A DNA stretch of 64,000 nt from Pseudomonas sp. GGS8. GTDB lineage: Bacteria; Pseudomonadota; Gammaproteobacteria; Pseudomonadales; Pseudomonadaceae. Below the pieces are notes generated by a model. The model searched no databases. It was not told where the DNA came from and worked only from the letters and a program-made list of their open reading frames with translations. A program made the translations under genes and the position numbers. The stretch is from NCBI RefSeq assembly GCF_024168645.1, contig NZ_JALJWF010000001.1, positions 4,839,501 through 4,903,500 of the forward strand, in the 5' to 3' direction. Of this stretch, positions 37,568 to 47,699 are shown in pieces (the first letter of the stretch is position 1; each line of letters opens with the position of its first letter).

Positions 37568-38203
37568 ATGTACGTACCTGCCCATTTTGATGAGCCTCGC
37601 ACCGAAGCCCTTCATGAACTGATCGTTCAGCACCCGCTGGGCATTCTGTTTACTAACGGTGAAAGCGGACTGGATGCCAACCACATTCCATTCGAGCTGA
37701 AGGCCTCGGAGGGGCAGTTCGGCGTTCTCCATGCGCACGTCGCGCGCGCCAATCCGGTCTGGCAAGACGTTAAAAACGGGGACGAAGTATTGGTGGTTTT
37801 TCGCGGTGCCGAGGCTTATATCTCGCCCACCTGGTATCCGAGCAAGCACGAAACCCATAAACAGGTTCCGACATGGAACTATAAGGTGGTGCACGCCCAT
37901 GGGAGGATCACCCTTCACGATGATGAGCGCTACGTCCGTGGATTGGTTGCTCTCCTGACCCGAACCCACGAGTCGTCCCAGCCCGAACCGTGGAAAATGA
38001 CGGACGCCCCGAAGGACTACATCGCCTCGATGCTTAAAGCGATCGTTGGAGTAGAGATCGAGATCACTCGCCTGGTCGGTAAATTCAAGTTGGGCCAGAA
38101 CAAGGAAACGAGAGACATCCGCGGTGCAGGTCAGGCACTCAAGGACAGCGGGAAAATAGTGTTGGGGGAGGCAATGCTCGCGGGCGTCGATGCCAAATCC
38201 TGA
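37568..38203 (+). CDS. PaiB-like FMN-binding negative transcriptional regulator family protein
   Basis: This 211 aa protein matches the PaiB family: MYVPAHFDEPR at the N-terminus, HPLGILFTNGESGLDANHIPFEL, SPTWYPSKHETHKQVPTWNY and KFKLGQNK near the C-terminus. The fold is a split-barrel flavin-binding type. In Bacillus it was described genetically as a negative regulator, but biochemically many members may be flavin or haem oxidoreductases. GAAGGAG lies five bases before the ATG. The frame is open far upstream, but that part is antisense to the MocR gene. MocR-PaiB pairing is common. Confidence 0.88.
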   Translation: MYVPAHFDEPRTEALHELIVQHPLGILFTNGESGLDANHIPFELKASEGQFGVLHAHVARANPVWQDVKNGDEVLVVFRGAEAYISPTWYPSKHETHKQVPTWNYKVVHAHGRITLHDDERYVRGLVALLTRTHESSQPEPWKMTDAPKDYIASMLKAIVGVEIEITRLVGKFKLGQNKETRDIRGAGQALKDSGKIVLGEAMLAGVDAKS

Positions 38204-38240
38204 AGCGTCTCGTGCGCCGGCCGGTCTGCGGCGCTCGCGC

Positions 38241-39233
38241 TCATAGCGACGCCCTGACCACCAATGGACAATCAACCGGCTGGGCTCCCTCTACCTCAAG
38301 GCTTTCGATCAGGTGCCGGGCAGCCTGGCGACCGATCTCGTAGTACGGCAGTTGCACCGTGGTCAGCGGCGGGATGAACAGTTCAGCGATCCCGATCATG
38401 TTGTCGTAGCCGAGCACCGCGACATCGCCGGGAATTTTCAGGCCACGGCCCAGCAACAGCTGATAGGCACAAAACGCAATGCGGTCGTTGCCACAGATCA
38501 GAATGTCGAATTGCGGACGCCCCTCAATGATGTGCCGGTCGAGGATGGCTGCGGTTTCACCGTAGGCATCATGATCGGAAAGGTTGTATTGCAGGAGTGC
38601 TTCAGGCGCCAGCCCGAATGCCTGACAGGCGCGCTGCAAGCCTTCTTGTCGCAGCCCCCAGGCCAGGCTCTGCCTGGGCAGATTGATACACAGCGGGCGC
38701 CGATAGCCTTGGCTCAACGCGTGATGCACGGCTCGATACTGCCCCGTTTCGTCGTCCGGTACATAACTGACCAGGCGACTGTCATCGGCCAGGCAATTGG
38801 CGAGTACCAGCGGTTTGCTCTTCAAACGCTCTGGGATGCTTACCTGACGAAAGCCCATCGCGCTGACGATCAACCCGTCGGGACGGTGTGACAACATCAG
38901 GTCGATGTTCTGGTCGGTGGGCGGGTTGCTCAACAGGTTAAGGATGAAGACATTCCAGCCCGCCTGCTGCGCGGTCTGTTCGATGGACAGCAGCAGCTCC
39001 ACTGCGAACGGTGTGGTCGCGGTGTCCAGCGCGAACACGCCGATGGTGCGCGACTGGAGGTTGTCGCCGCGCATCTTGCGCGCCGACAGGCTCGGTACGA
39101 ATTGCAGTTCATCAATGGCGCGACGCACCCGCTGAAGGGTTTCGGGGCTCAGTTTTTCCGGACTGTTGAGCGCTCGAGAAACCGTCATCAGGGACACGCC
39201 GGCCAGTTGTGCAACGTCTTTCACTGAAGTCAT
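38241..39233 (-). CDS. LacI-family repressor of the sucrose locus
   Basis: This 330 aa protein has a LacI helix-turn-helix (TSVKDVAQLAGVSLMTVSRALN) with a hinge helix region (SLSARKMRG). The periplasmic-binding-protein-like sensor domain ends in a typical TTVQLPYYEIGRQAARHLIE segment. It is the last gene of the minus-strand cluster, 75 bp after the GH32 gene. A perfect GTTAACGTTAAC palindrome with central CG lies upstream of the transporter operon and is its probable operator. The ATG at 39233 was preferred over a TTG three codons upstream. The likely effector is sucrose, fructose or a fructose phosphate. Confidence 0.9.
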   Translation of the reverse strand: MTSVKDVAQLAGVSLMTVSRALNSPEKLSPETLQRVRRAIDELQFVPSLSARKMRGDNLQSRTIGVFALDTATTPFAVELLLSIEQTAQQAGWNVFILNLLSNPPTDQNIDLMLSHRPDGLIVSAMGFRQVSIPERLKSKPLVLANCLADDSRLVSYVPDDETGQYRAVHHALSQGYRRPLCINLPRQSLAWGLRQEGLQRACQAFGLAPEALLQYNLSDHDAYGETAAILDRHIIEGRPQFDILICGNDRIAFCAYQLLLGRGLKIPGDVAVLGYDNMIGIAELFIPPLTTVQLPYYEIGRQAARHLIESLEVEGAQPVDCPLVVRASL

Positions 39234-39308
39234 GCGAGGCAAGGCCGGTCAGGTTGACGCAGAATCATGACACAGGGCCCGGGTTTCTCGCGACTCGAAT
39301 GACGCCGC

Positions 39309-40811
39309 TCACAGCCATCCCGAGGCCAGAGGCCACGCTCTTGGAATGCGCACGCGCCCGCCACCGCCGCTTGCCACAAGCTTCACCCCCAGACTGTCGG
39401 GCCGCGGATAGAGGCGGCTGCTGAGGCTGAAGCCCCCGTCTTCGTCGAACACCTCGATGGACGAGCGATCGAGGAACACACGCAGCGCCAGCCGCTCCTG
39501 TGTCGGGTCTATCGGCACACTGCGCTGACCGGTAACTTGCGCACCCGAGCGGCTGCGGTCCAGCACCAGACGCTGCAGCGCCACATCGTAGTAGAGCAAG
39601 GTTTCTTCATCATCATCGTCACTGCAGCGCAAGGCGATTCCCAAGTGCCCGTCGGTGCAACCGAGCAGATCCAGATGCACATGGATTTCGAGCCTGTCGC
39701 CATTCACTTCCGGCACCCGCCGGGCCCCCGAACCATCCCACCAGGACGTACCCGGCAATGGCGCCTGGCGCAGAGCGGTGAGCTCCCGTGCCGGATACAC
39801 GCATAGGCGATCGTCATGCAGTTCAAGTTCGCGCGGTAAACCGAGCATGCCGCACCAGTGATGGGCCTGGCTCGGCATCGGGCTTTCCCACATGTCGAGC
39901 CACGCCCACACCAGGCGCCGACCATCGGCGGCCACCAGCGTTTGCGCGGCATAGAAATCGTGGCCGTTATCCAGTTCGATAAAAGGCCCGCCGGTGAAAT
40001 GCCATTGGCTGTCGAGTCGGCCTACTCGATAACCGGTCTGGTACTTGTTGAGCCGCTCGTAACCCTGGGGCTGCATGCCCTGAGGGGAGTAGAGGAGCAC
40101 GTCGCGCCCGTTCAGTCGGAACAGATCCGGGCACTCCCACATGTAGCCATCGCCTTCGCTGCCGCTGGCTACATAGTCGAGGAACTCCCAGCTATGCAGA
40201 TCGGTGGAACGGTACAGCGGCAGCAGCGGCTGATCGCCCAGGCGTGCGCCGGCAATCAGGTACCAGTAGTCATCTTCCTGCCATACCTTGGGGTCACGAA
40301 AGTGCATGATCGTCTCTTGCGGCGCGGTCTCGATGACGGCGCCATGCTTGACGAAACGGATGCCATCGACACTGGTGGCCAGGCACTGGACTTGACGAAT
40401 TGCGCTTTCGTCACCCACGCCCTTCAGCCAGGTGTGCCCGGTGTAGATCAGTGCCAGGGTATCTCCACACACCACTGCGCTACCGGAAAAACAACCGTCG
40501 CGGTCGAAGTCATCGCCGGGCGCCAGGGCAATGGGCAGATGCTGCCAATGGACCAGATCGGCACTCTTGGCATGCCCCCAATACATTGGTCCCCATTTCA
40601 CGTCGAAGGGGTGGTGTTGATAGAAAACGTGATACTCGCCACGAAAGTACACCACCCCGTTAGGGTCGTTCATCCAGCCTGCCGGGGGGGCAAGGTGATA
40701 ACCGGGTCGATAATCGTCGATGACGCGAGACAGGCCGTCAGTCAGCGCATGCTGCGCAAGCTCAAGGGTGCAAGACATTGGATCGCTCAGGGTATTCAAA
40801 GACAAGGTCAT
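39309..40811 (-). CDS. GH32 sucrose hydrolase (beta-fructofuranosidase)
   Basis: This 500 aa cytoplasmic enzyme has the GH32 five-bladed propeller and C-terminal beta-sandwich. The catalytic residues are visible: nucleophile Asp49 in AGWMNDPNG, transition-state stabiliser Asp173 in FRDPKVW, and acid/base Glu226 in MWECPD. It hydrolyses sucrose or related fructosides to hexoses. There is no signal peptide, so the substrate must be imported by the adjacent ABC transporter. The ATG overlaps the stop of the ATPase gene (ATGA), giving translational coupling. Without a PTS in the locus, free sucrose is more likely than sucrose-6-phosphate. Confidence 0.93.
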   Translation of the reverse strand: MTLSLNTLSDPMSCTLELAQHALTDGLSRVIDDYRPGYHLAPPAGWMNDPNGVVYFRGEYHVFYQHHPFDVKWGPMYWGHAKSADLVHWQHLPIALAPGDDFDRDGCFSGSAVVCGDTLALIYTGHTWLKGVGDESAIRQVQCLATSVDGIRFVKHGAVIETAPQETIMHFRDPKVWQEDDYWYLIAGARLGDQPLLPLYRSTDLHSWEFLDYVASGSEGDGYMWECPDLFRLNGRDVLLYSPQGMQPQGYERLNKYQTGYRVGRLDSQWHFTGGPFIELDNGHDFYAAQTLVAADGRRLVWAWLDMWESPMPSQAHHWCGMLGLPRELELHDDRLCVYPARELTALRQAPLPGTSWWDGSGARRVPEVNGDRLEIHVHLDLLGCTDGHLGIALRCSDDDDEETLLYYDVALQRLVLDRSRSGAQVTGQRSVPIDPTQERLALRVFLDRSSIEVFDEDGGFSLSSRLYPRPDSLGVKLVASGGGGRVRIPRAWPLASGWL

Positions 40812-41941
40812 AGGGCGCCAGCTCGTACCGAGCGCAGAGTGACGGTTTCAATGGCGGGCGGGTGACGCCTCAAGGCCGTGCCGTCGGCGTCGAACAGGTG
40901 CAGGTTGTCGATGTCCAGCTGCAGCTCGACCCGATCGCCCACCTGCCATCCGGCGTGGACCTCACAACGACTGATCAGTGGCTCGTCCTGACCTGTTTCA
41001 AGGTGCACATAGGTTTCACTGCCCAGATACTCGACTGCGGTCACGACAATGCCGGCGGATCCTTCGGCCGCTTTGAGCGACACGTGCTCCGGACGAATCC
41101 CCAGGCTTAGCGAGGCGTCAGCCACCAGGCTTGAGCTGCTGAAGGGCAGGGGCGTCATCCCCAACACGGGGCTGTCGACCACACTGGTTTCGCCCGGCGT
41201 CTGCAAGCGCGCCGGCAGAAAGTTCATTCTGGGTGAGCCGAGAAAACCGGCGACAAAGCGACTGGCCGGGCGCTCATAGAGTTCGCGCGGTGAGCCGACC
41301 TGTTCGACGCGACCGCCATTGAGTACGACAATTTTGTCGGCCAGGGTCATCGCTTCCACCTGATCGTGGGTGACGTAGATCATGGTCGAGCCCAGCCGGG
41401 CATGCAGCCGGGCGATTTCGTTGCGCATCTGCACCCGCAAGGACGCATCCAGGTTGGAGAGCGGCTCATCGAACAACAAAATATCCGGTTCCCGCGCCAT
41501 CGCTCTGCCCATGGCCACACGCTGACGCTGCCCGCCAGACAACTCCTTTGGCTTGCGTTGCAGCAGTTTGTCCAGTTGCAGGATTTGCGCGGTTTTCAGC
41601 ACGCGCTCGCGCAGGCTGCTTTTTTCAGTCTTGGCCAGCTTCAGGCCAAAACTGATGTTGTCGTAGACGCTCATGTGCGGGTACAGCGCATAAGACTGAA
41701 ACACCATGCCGACGCCACGCTCGCGCGGCTCCAGGTCGTTGACCCGGCGCCCGTCGATCAGCAGGTCGCCGGTGCAGATCGAATCCAGTCCGGCGATCAG
41801 GCGCAGCAGGGTCGATTTTCCGCAGCCCGAAGGGCCGACGAACACCACGAACTCACCCGCCGCGATCTCCAGGTTAACGTCGCGCAGAATCCGCGCGCCG
41901 CCCAATTGTTTGTTCACGTTATCCAGTTTCAACTTGATCAC
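40808..41941 (-). CDS. Sugar ABC transporter ATPase (MalK/UgpC type)
   Basis: This 377 aa cytoplasmic ATPase energises the importer encoded by the preceding genes. Walker A GPSGCGKST is at about residues 37-45, followed by the Q-loop (MVFQSYALYPHMSVYDN), signature LSGGQRQRVAMGRA, Walker B ILLFDEPLSNLD and an H-loop (IYVTHDQVEAMTLAD). The C-terminal third is a TOBE/OB-like regulatory domain. This is the CUT1 family, which takes up di- and oligosaccharides. The next gene overlaps by 4 bp. Confidence 0.93.
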   Translation of the reverse strand: MIKLKLDNVNKQLGGARILRDVNLEIAAGEFVVFVGPSGCGKSTLLRLIAGLDSICTGDLLIDGRRVNDLEPRERGVGMVFQSYALYPHMSVYDNISFGLKLAKTEKSSLRERVLKTAQILQLDKLLQRKPKELSGGQRQRVAMGRAMAREPDILLFDEPLSNLDASLRVQMRNEIARLHARLGSTMIYVTHDQVEAMTLADKIVVLNGGRVEQVGSPRELYERPASRFVAGFLGSPRMNFLPARLQTPGETSVVDSPVLGMTPLPFSSSSLVADASLSLGIRPEHVSLKAAEGSAGIVVTAVEYLGSETYVHLETGQDEPLISRCEVHAGWQVGDRVELQLDIDNLHLFDADGTALRRHPPAIETVTLRSVRAGAL

Positions 41942-41968
41942 GATGCTGTTCCTTGTAGTTGTCGGGCA

Positions 41969-42811
41969 TCAACCCTTTAACGCGCCGGTGGTGAGGCCGG
42001 AAACGATTCTGCGCTGGAAGATCAGCACCAGAATCACCAGAGGGACGGTGACCAGCACCGATGCCGCCATCAACAACCCCCAAGGCAACTCATGGGGGCT
42101 GCCGCCGGAAATCAGGGCGATGGCCACCGGCACCGTGCGTTGGGTGTCGGTGAGGGTGAAGGTCAGGGCAAACAGGAACTCGTTCCATGCCGCGATGAAA
42201 GCCAGCAGGCCAGTGGTGACCAGTGCGGGCCAGAGCAGCGGCAACAGCACTCGGGTCAGCGTGATCCAGGGCGAGGCGCCATCCATGATTGCCGCTTCTT
42301 CCAGTTCATGGGGCAGTTGGCCCATGAACGTGGTCAGCACCCAGACGGTGAAGGGCAGGGTGAAAATTGTGTAGCTGAGGATCAACGCCCAGGAAGTGTT
42401 GTACAGGCCCAAGGCACGGATCACCTCGAACAGCCCCGACAGCACCGCGACCTGGGGAAACATCGACACGCCAAGGACCATCATCAACACCGTGCCACGC
42501 CCACGGAATTTCACCCGGCCCAAGGCATAAGCGGCGGTCAGGCTGAGGAACAGCGCCAGCGTCACTACGCTAAGCGCGACCACCAGCGAATTACCGATAG
42601 CCCGCAGGAATGAGGCTTGGCTGAGCACCGCCGCGTAATTGGAGAAGTCGGGGTTTTTGATCCAGTAGCTCACCTCGAACAAGGCGCTGGACGGCTTCAG
42701 CGACGTGACGATGGCGTAGTAGAAAGGGAACACCGCATACAGCAGCAACACCCCGATCAGGCACCAGAACCCAAGGCGCAACAGTGCTTTTTTCAATAGG
42801 CGCGGGCTCAT
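41969..42811 (-). CDS. Sugar ABC transporter permease (MalG type)
   Basis: This 280 aa inner-membrane protein has about six helices, beginning with FWCLIGVLLLYAVFPFYYAIV. The EAA loop that docks the ATPase is present (HELEEAAIMDGASPWITLTRVLLPLLWPA, with the EAA at about residue 185). The frame is open well upstream, but the ATG at 42811 overlaps the stop of the companion permease by 4 bp (ATGA) and starts a normal MalG-type N-terminus (MSPRLLKKALLRLG). Confidence 0.93.
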   Translation of the reverse strand: MSPRLLKKALLRLGFWCLIGVLLLYAVFPFYYAIVTSLKPSSALFEVSYWIKNPDFSNYAAVLSQASFLRAIGNSLVVALSVVTLALFLSLTAAYALGRVKFRGRGTVLMMVLGVSMFPQVAVLSGLFEVIRALGLYNTSWALILSYTIFTLPFTVWVLTTFMGQLPHELEEAAIMDGASPWITLTRVLLPLLWPALVTTGLLAFIAAWNEFLFALTFTLTDTQRTVPVAIALISGGSPHELPWGLLMAASVLVTVPLVILVLIFQRRIVSGLTTGALKG

Positions 42812-43770
42812 GACCGGACCTCCAGTTGACGGCGTCCGAGGTAGAGATAAAGCATGGCGATCACTGCGACGACCAGAAACAGCAGGGTCGAGGCGGCGCT
42901 GCCGTAACCGACGTCCTGGAACTCCACCAAGTGTTGGCGGGCATAGACCGACATGCTCATGGTGCTCGACGAGTTCGAGGTCAACACATAGATCACGTCG
43001 AACACCCGCAGGGAGTCGAGGATGCGGAAGATCGCCGCCACCAGCAATGCGGGCATCAGCAGTGGCAGCGTGACCCGCCAGAACACCTTCAGCGGATGAA
43101 TGCCATCGACCCTCGCGGCTTCGTAGCAATCGCTCGGCAACATCTGCAAGGCCGCGAGCATCAGCAGGGTGACAAAAGGCACGGTTTTCCAGACGTCGAC
43201 GAGGATCACCGCCCACATCGACAGGTCCGCATCCGCCGTCCAGGCCAGGGGTGCGTCAATGAGCCCGAGGCTGAGCATCAGGTGATTGATGATGCCGAAC
43301 TGGTCGTTGAGCATCCACGACCAGATCTTCGCCGAGACAATGGTCGGAATCGCCCACGGAATCAGAATCAACGCTCGCACCAGCGAACGGCCGGTGAACT
43401 TGATGTTCAGCAGCAACGCCACCAGCAGCCCCAGCACAACTTCCAGCCCCACCGACATCGCGGTGAAATGCAAGGTGTTGCGCACCGCGTTCCACCATTG
43501 CGGATCGACCAGGATGCCCGACCAGCTGGAACCGTTGTGGAACAGATAATTGCTCAGGCCAACGAAGGTGCCGCCAGCGGTGTCCGACAGGTTGGCGTCG
43601 GTCAGGCTGAACCAGAATGTCCGCAGCAACGGCCAGGCCGCCACCAGGGCCAGACACAGCAACATCGGTGTCAGAAATAGCCAGGCCGCGCGCACTCGGC
43701 GACGCTGTACCGGCGTTTCCCTGGCGAGCAGGAGCTCGTCATAGGGAGCATGGGTAGTAGAGACAGACAT
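42808..43770 (-). CDS. Sugar ABC transporter permease (MalF type)
   Basis: This 320 aa inner-membrane protein has an Arg-rich cytoplasmic N-terminus, then a first helix (AWLFLTPMLLCLALVAAWPLL), and about six helices in all. The EAA motif region reads CYEAARVDGIHPLKVFWRVTLP. It pairs with the MalG-type permease to form the channel of the CUT1 importer. It follows the binding-protein gene by 21 bp. Confidence 0.93.
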   Translation of the reverse strand: MSVSTTHAPYDELLLARETPVQRRRVRAAWLFLTPMLLCLALVAAWPLLRTFWFSLTDANLSDTAGGTFVGLSNYLFHNGSSWSGILVDPQWWNAVRNTLHFTAMSVGLEVVLGLLVALLLNIKFTGRSLVRALILIPWAIPTIVSAKIWSWMLNDQFGIINHLMLSLGLIDAPLAWTADADLSMWAVILVDVWKTVPFVTLLMLAALQMLPSDCYEAARVDGIHPLKVFWRVTLPLLMPALLVAAIFRILDSLRVFDVIYVLTSNSSSTMSMSVYARQHLVEFQDVGYGSAASTLLFLVVAVIAMLYLYLGRRQLEVRS

Positions 43771-43791
43771 GGTGATTTTCTTCCTTGTGGC

Positions 43792-45066
43792 TTACCAGTT
43801 CCGGTGTTTGATGCGCGTGAGTTCGCCTTCCAGTTCGGTCAGCGCCTGATCGACCGGCAACTCGCCGGCCAGCACGCCATGCACCTGATCGAAGAACGCA
43901 TTGGAAACCCGTGGATAACGAGCGGCGGTGATTGAAGCGGGGCGCATGACGCCATCGTTGAGAATGCTGTGCAGCTGACTGTAATAAGGCATGGCCGCGA
44001 GTAGCTCGGGATCCTGGTAGAGCGACTCGATCACCGGGTTATAGGCGCCAATCAGCGCCCGATGTTTTTGCTGTTGGGCACTGGTCAGGTAGCTCACCAG
44101 TTCGGCGGCAAGCTTCGGATGGGCGCTGTAACGCGATACCGCCAGACCCCATCCGCCGAGAGTAGAGGCATGGGTGCCGGTGTTGCCGCCTCGGGGCAGG
44201 GGAGCGACGCCGACCTTGTCTTTCACGGCGCTGTCCTTGCTTTGTACCAAGGCCCAGACATAAGGCCAGTTACGCATGAACAGCGCATTGCCCGACTGGA
44301 ATACGCCACGTCCTTCTTCCTCGGTGTAATTGAGTACGCCACGCGGGGAGATGTCGCCTACCCAGCTTTTGGCCAGGGTCAAGGCAGCTTTTGAAGCCTG
44401 GCTGTTGACCACGATGTCGCCTTGAGGATTGACCAGCCCACCGTCCGGTTGGCTGCTGATCCATTCCAGCGCATTGCACGTCAGACCTTCGTAGGCACGC
44501 CCCTGGAAGACGTACCCCCATGCATTGGCGTTCCCGGCGTTGCGTTCGGCTTGTTGAATATTCCTGGCGGTAGCGGTCATTTCCTCCCAGGTCTGGGGCA
44601 CCGGCTGGTTGTACTTCTCGAGCAAGTCCTTGCGGTAATACAGCAGGCCCGAGTCGGTGAACCACGGCATCGTCACCAGCCGTCCGTTCACCGTGGCGTT
44701 GTCCACCTGTGCCTGGAAGTAGCCTTGGGTCGCGTCGGTGGGCAGCACCTCGCGCAGATCCAACAGATGTTTGGCCAGCATTCCCGGCCACACCATGTCG
44801 ATTTGAATGATGTCGATGTCGCTGGACTGCGCACTGAGGATCTGTTGGTAGAACGACAACCGCTCGGTTGCCGAATTAGGCGTGGACACCACTTCGACGT
44901 GATTGCCGGTCTGTGTAGACCACGCCTCGACGGCCTCTTTGCACAGTTGTAATTCCGCGCCCACCGCACCGCAGGAGATTGTCAGATTGGCTGCGTTGGA
45001 GAGGGATGGAAGCCCGGCGCAAAGGGCAAGTAGTGCTGCTGGAAGGAGTGATTTGAGTTGTTTCAT
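43792..45066 (-). CDS. Sugar ABC transporter periplasmic binding protein
   Basis: This 424 aa exported protein has a signal peptide (MKQLKSLLPAALLALCAG, cleavage after SNA). The mature part has the cluster B solute-binding pattern: LTISCGAVGAELQLCKEAVEAW, IDIIQIDMVWPGMLA, LVTMPWFTDSGLLYYRKDLLEKY and ALFMRNWPYVWAL. It is the first gene of the transporter operon and so the specificity component; sucrose or another fructoside is inferred from the GH32 enzyme. The ATG at 45066 has AGAGGG upstream; a longer frame to 45168 lacks a ribosome site and crosses the operator. Confidence 0.92.
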   Translation of the reverse strand: MKQLKSLLPAALLALCAGLPSLSNAANLTISCGAVGAELQLCKEAVEAWSTQTGNHVEVVSTPNSATERLSFYQQILSAQSSDIDIIQIDMVWPGMLAKHLLDLREVLPTDATQGYFQAQVDNATVNGRLVTMPWFTDSGLLYYRKDLLEKYNQPVPQTWEEMTATARNIQQAERNAGNANAWGYVFQGRAYEGLTCNALEWISSQPDGGLVNPQGDIVVNSQASKAALTLAKSWVGDISPRGVLNYTEEEGRGVFQSGNALFMRNWPYVWALVQSKDSAVKDKVGVAPLPRGGNTGTHASTLGGWGLAVSRYSAHPKLAAELVSYLTSAQQQKHRALIGAYNPVIESLYQDPELLAAMPYYSQLHSILNDGVMRPASITAARYPRVSNAFFDQVHGVLAGELPVDQALTELEGELTRIKHRNW

Positions 45067-45096
45067 AAAGCCCTCTTTATTTTTGTTTTTAGAAAA

Positions 45097-45108
45097 GTTA
45101 ACGTTAAC
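45097..45108. promoter_or_regulatory. LacI-type operator
   Basis: GTTAACGTTAAC is a perfect 12-bp palindrome with the central CG typical of LacI-family operators. It lies 31 bases before the binding-protein start and in the divergent region shared with the porin gene, so one bound repressor could control both directions. Confidence 0.65.
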
Positions 45109-45212
45109 ATCGCCAAATGTAGCAGCGTATTTGCGATGAGGCATCCTTTTTTTCGTAGATTTTGACAATTAACAATTCACGAAAAAAAGGCCGGTCGCAG
45201 GACAAAAAATAA

Positions 45213-46799
<1,587 letters not shown>

Positions 46800-46864
46800 T
46801 ATCCGGGGCTTGCTCCCACAGAATCAGATGTTCGATCCAGATTCTGAGGGCAACCTCAAATACT

Positions 46865-47625
46865 TGTGGGAGCGGGCTTGCCCGCGATAGCGATCCGACA
46901 GGCGACATTGATGTTGAATATGCCGACGTCATCGCGGGCAAGCCCGCTCCCACAGGTTTCTCGACTGGCCACAAAGTTGTGATTGACCCTGTTCTAAATG
47001 TGGGAGCGAGCCTGCTTGCGATAGTGGTTTGTCAGGCGACATCGATGTTGAATGTGCCGGCCGCATCGCGAGCAGGCTCGCTCCCACAGAATCAAAATGT
47101 CGACCCTGGTTCTGAGGGCAAGCTCAAATACTTGTGGGAGCGGGCTTGCCCGCGATAGCGATCCGACAGGCGACATCGATGTTGAATATGCCGACGTCAT
47201 CGCGGGCAAGCCCGCTCCCACAGGTTTCTAGACTGGCCACAAAGTTGCGGTTGACCCTGTTCTAAATGTGGGAGCGAGCCTGCTCGCGATAGTGGTTTGT
47301 CAGGCGACATCGATGTTGAATGTGCCGGCCTCATCGCGAGCAGGCTCGCTCCCACAGGATCAAAATGTCGACCCTGGTTCTGAGGGCAACCTCAAATACT
47401 TGTGGGAGCGGGCTTGCCCGCGATGGCGATCCGACAGGCGACATCGATGTTGAATGTGCCAACGTCATCGCGGGCAAGCCCGCTCCCACAGGTTTCTCGA
47501 CTGGCCACAAAGTTGTGATTGACGCTGTTCTAAATGTGGGAGCGAGCCTGCTCGCGATAGTGGTTTGTCAGGCGACATCGATGTTGAATGTGCCGGCCGC
47601 ATCGCGAGCAGGCTCGCTCCCACAG
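46865..47625. repeat. Array of six REPINs in exact 134-bp phase
   Basis: Six inverted REP doublets start at 46865, 46999, 47133, 47267, 47401 and 47535, each 134 bp after the last. They alternate between type A arms (GGGAGCGGGCTTGCCCGCGA) and type B arms (GGGAGCGAGCCTGCTCGCGA), so the true unit is a 268-bp A+B pair present three times. Each element is about 91 bp, with CGACATCGATGTTGAAT in the centre, and 42-44 bp spacers separate them. REPINs in pseudomonads are mobilised by RAYT transposases, none of which is in this window. The array lies after the porin gene and probably ends its transcription. Confidence 0.92.
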
Positions 47626-47632
47626 ACCTGTA

Positions 47633-47677
47633 CTTTTCAGAGCAGCACCCGCCGCAGCCTGCCGCTCAACGGGGCGA
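47633..47677 (-). pseudogene. Duplicate of the 3' end of the beta-propeller gene
   Basis: These 45 bp match 55409-55453 at 43 positions. On the minus strand they encode PLSGRLRRV, then LL and a stop, like the end of the 55413-56468 protein (VVPLSGRLRRVQL). No further homology is visible upstream, so only the gene end was copied or survives. Together with the second copy it brackets the whole acetoin cluster. Confidence 0.7.
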
Positions 47678-47699
47678 TGTCTTTTTAGTCTGGCGGTGA

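Noticed and set aside
36926..38203. Extended version of the PaiB-like protein beginning inside the MocR gene
   Set aside because: The extra 214 codons are antisense to MocR; the ATG at 37568 has a strong ribosome site and the family N-terminus.
47268..47688. Small ORFs inside the REPIN array
   Set aside because: Their sequences repeat with the REPIN period and come from the palindromes; no ribosome sites.
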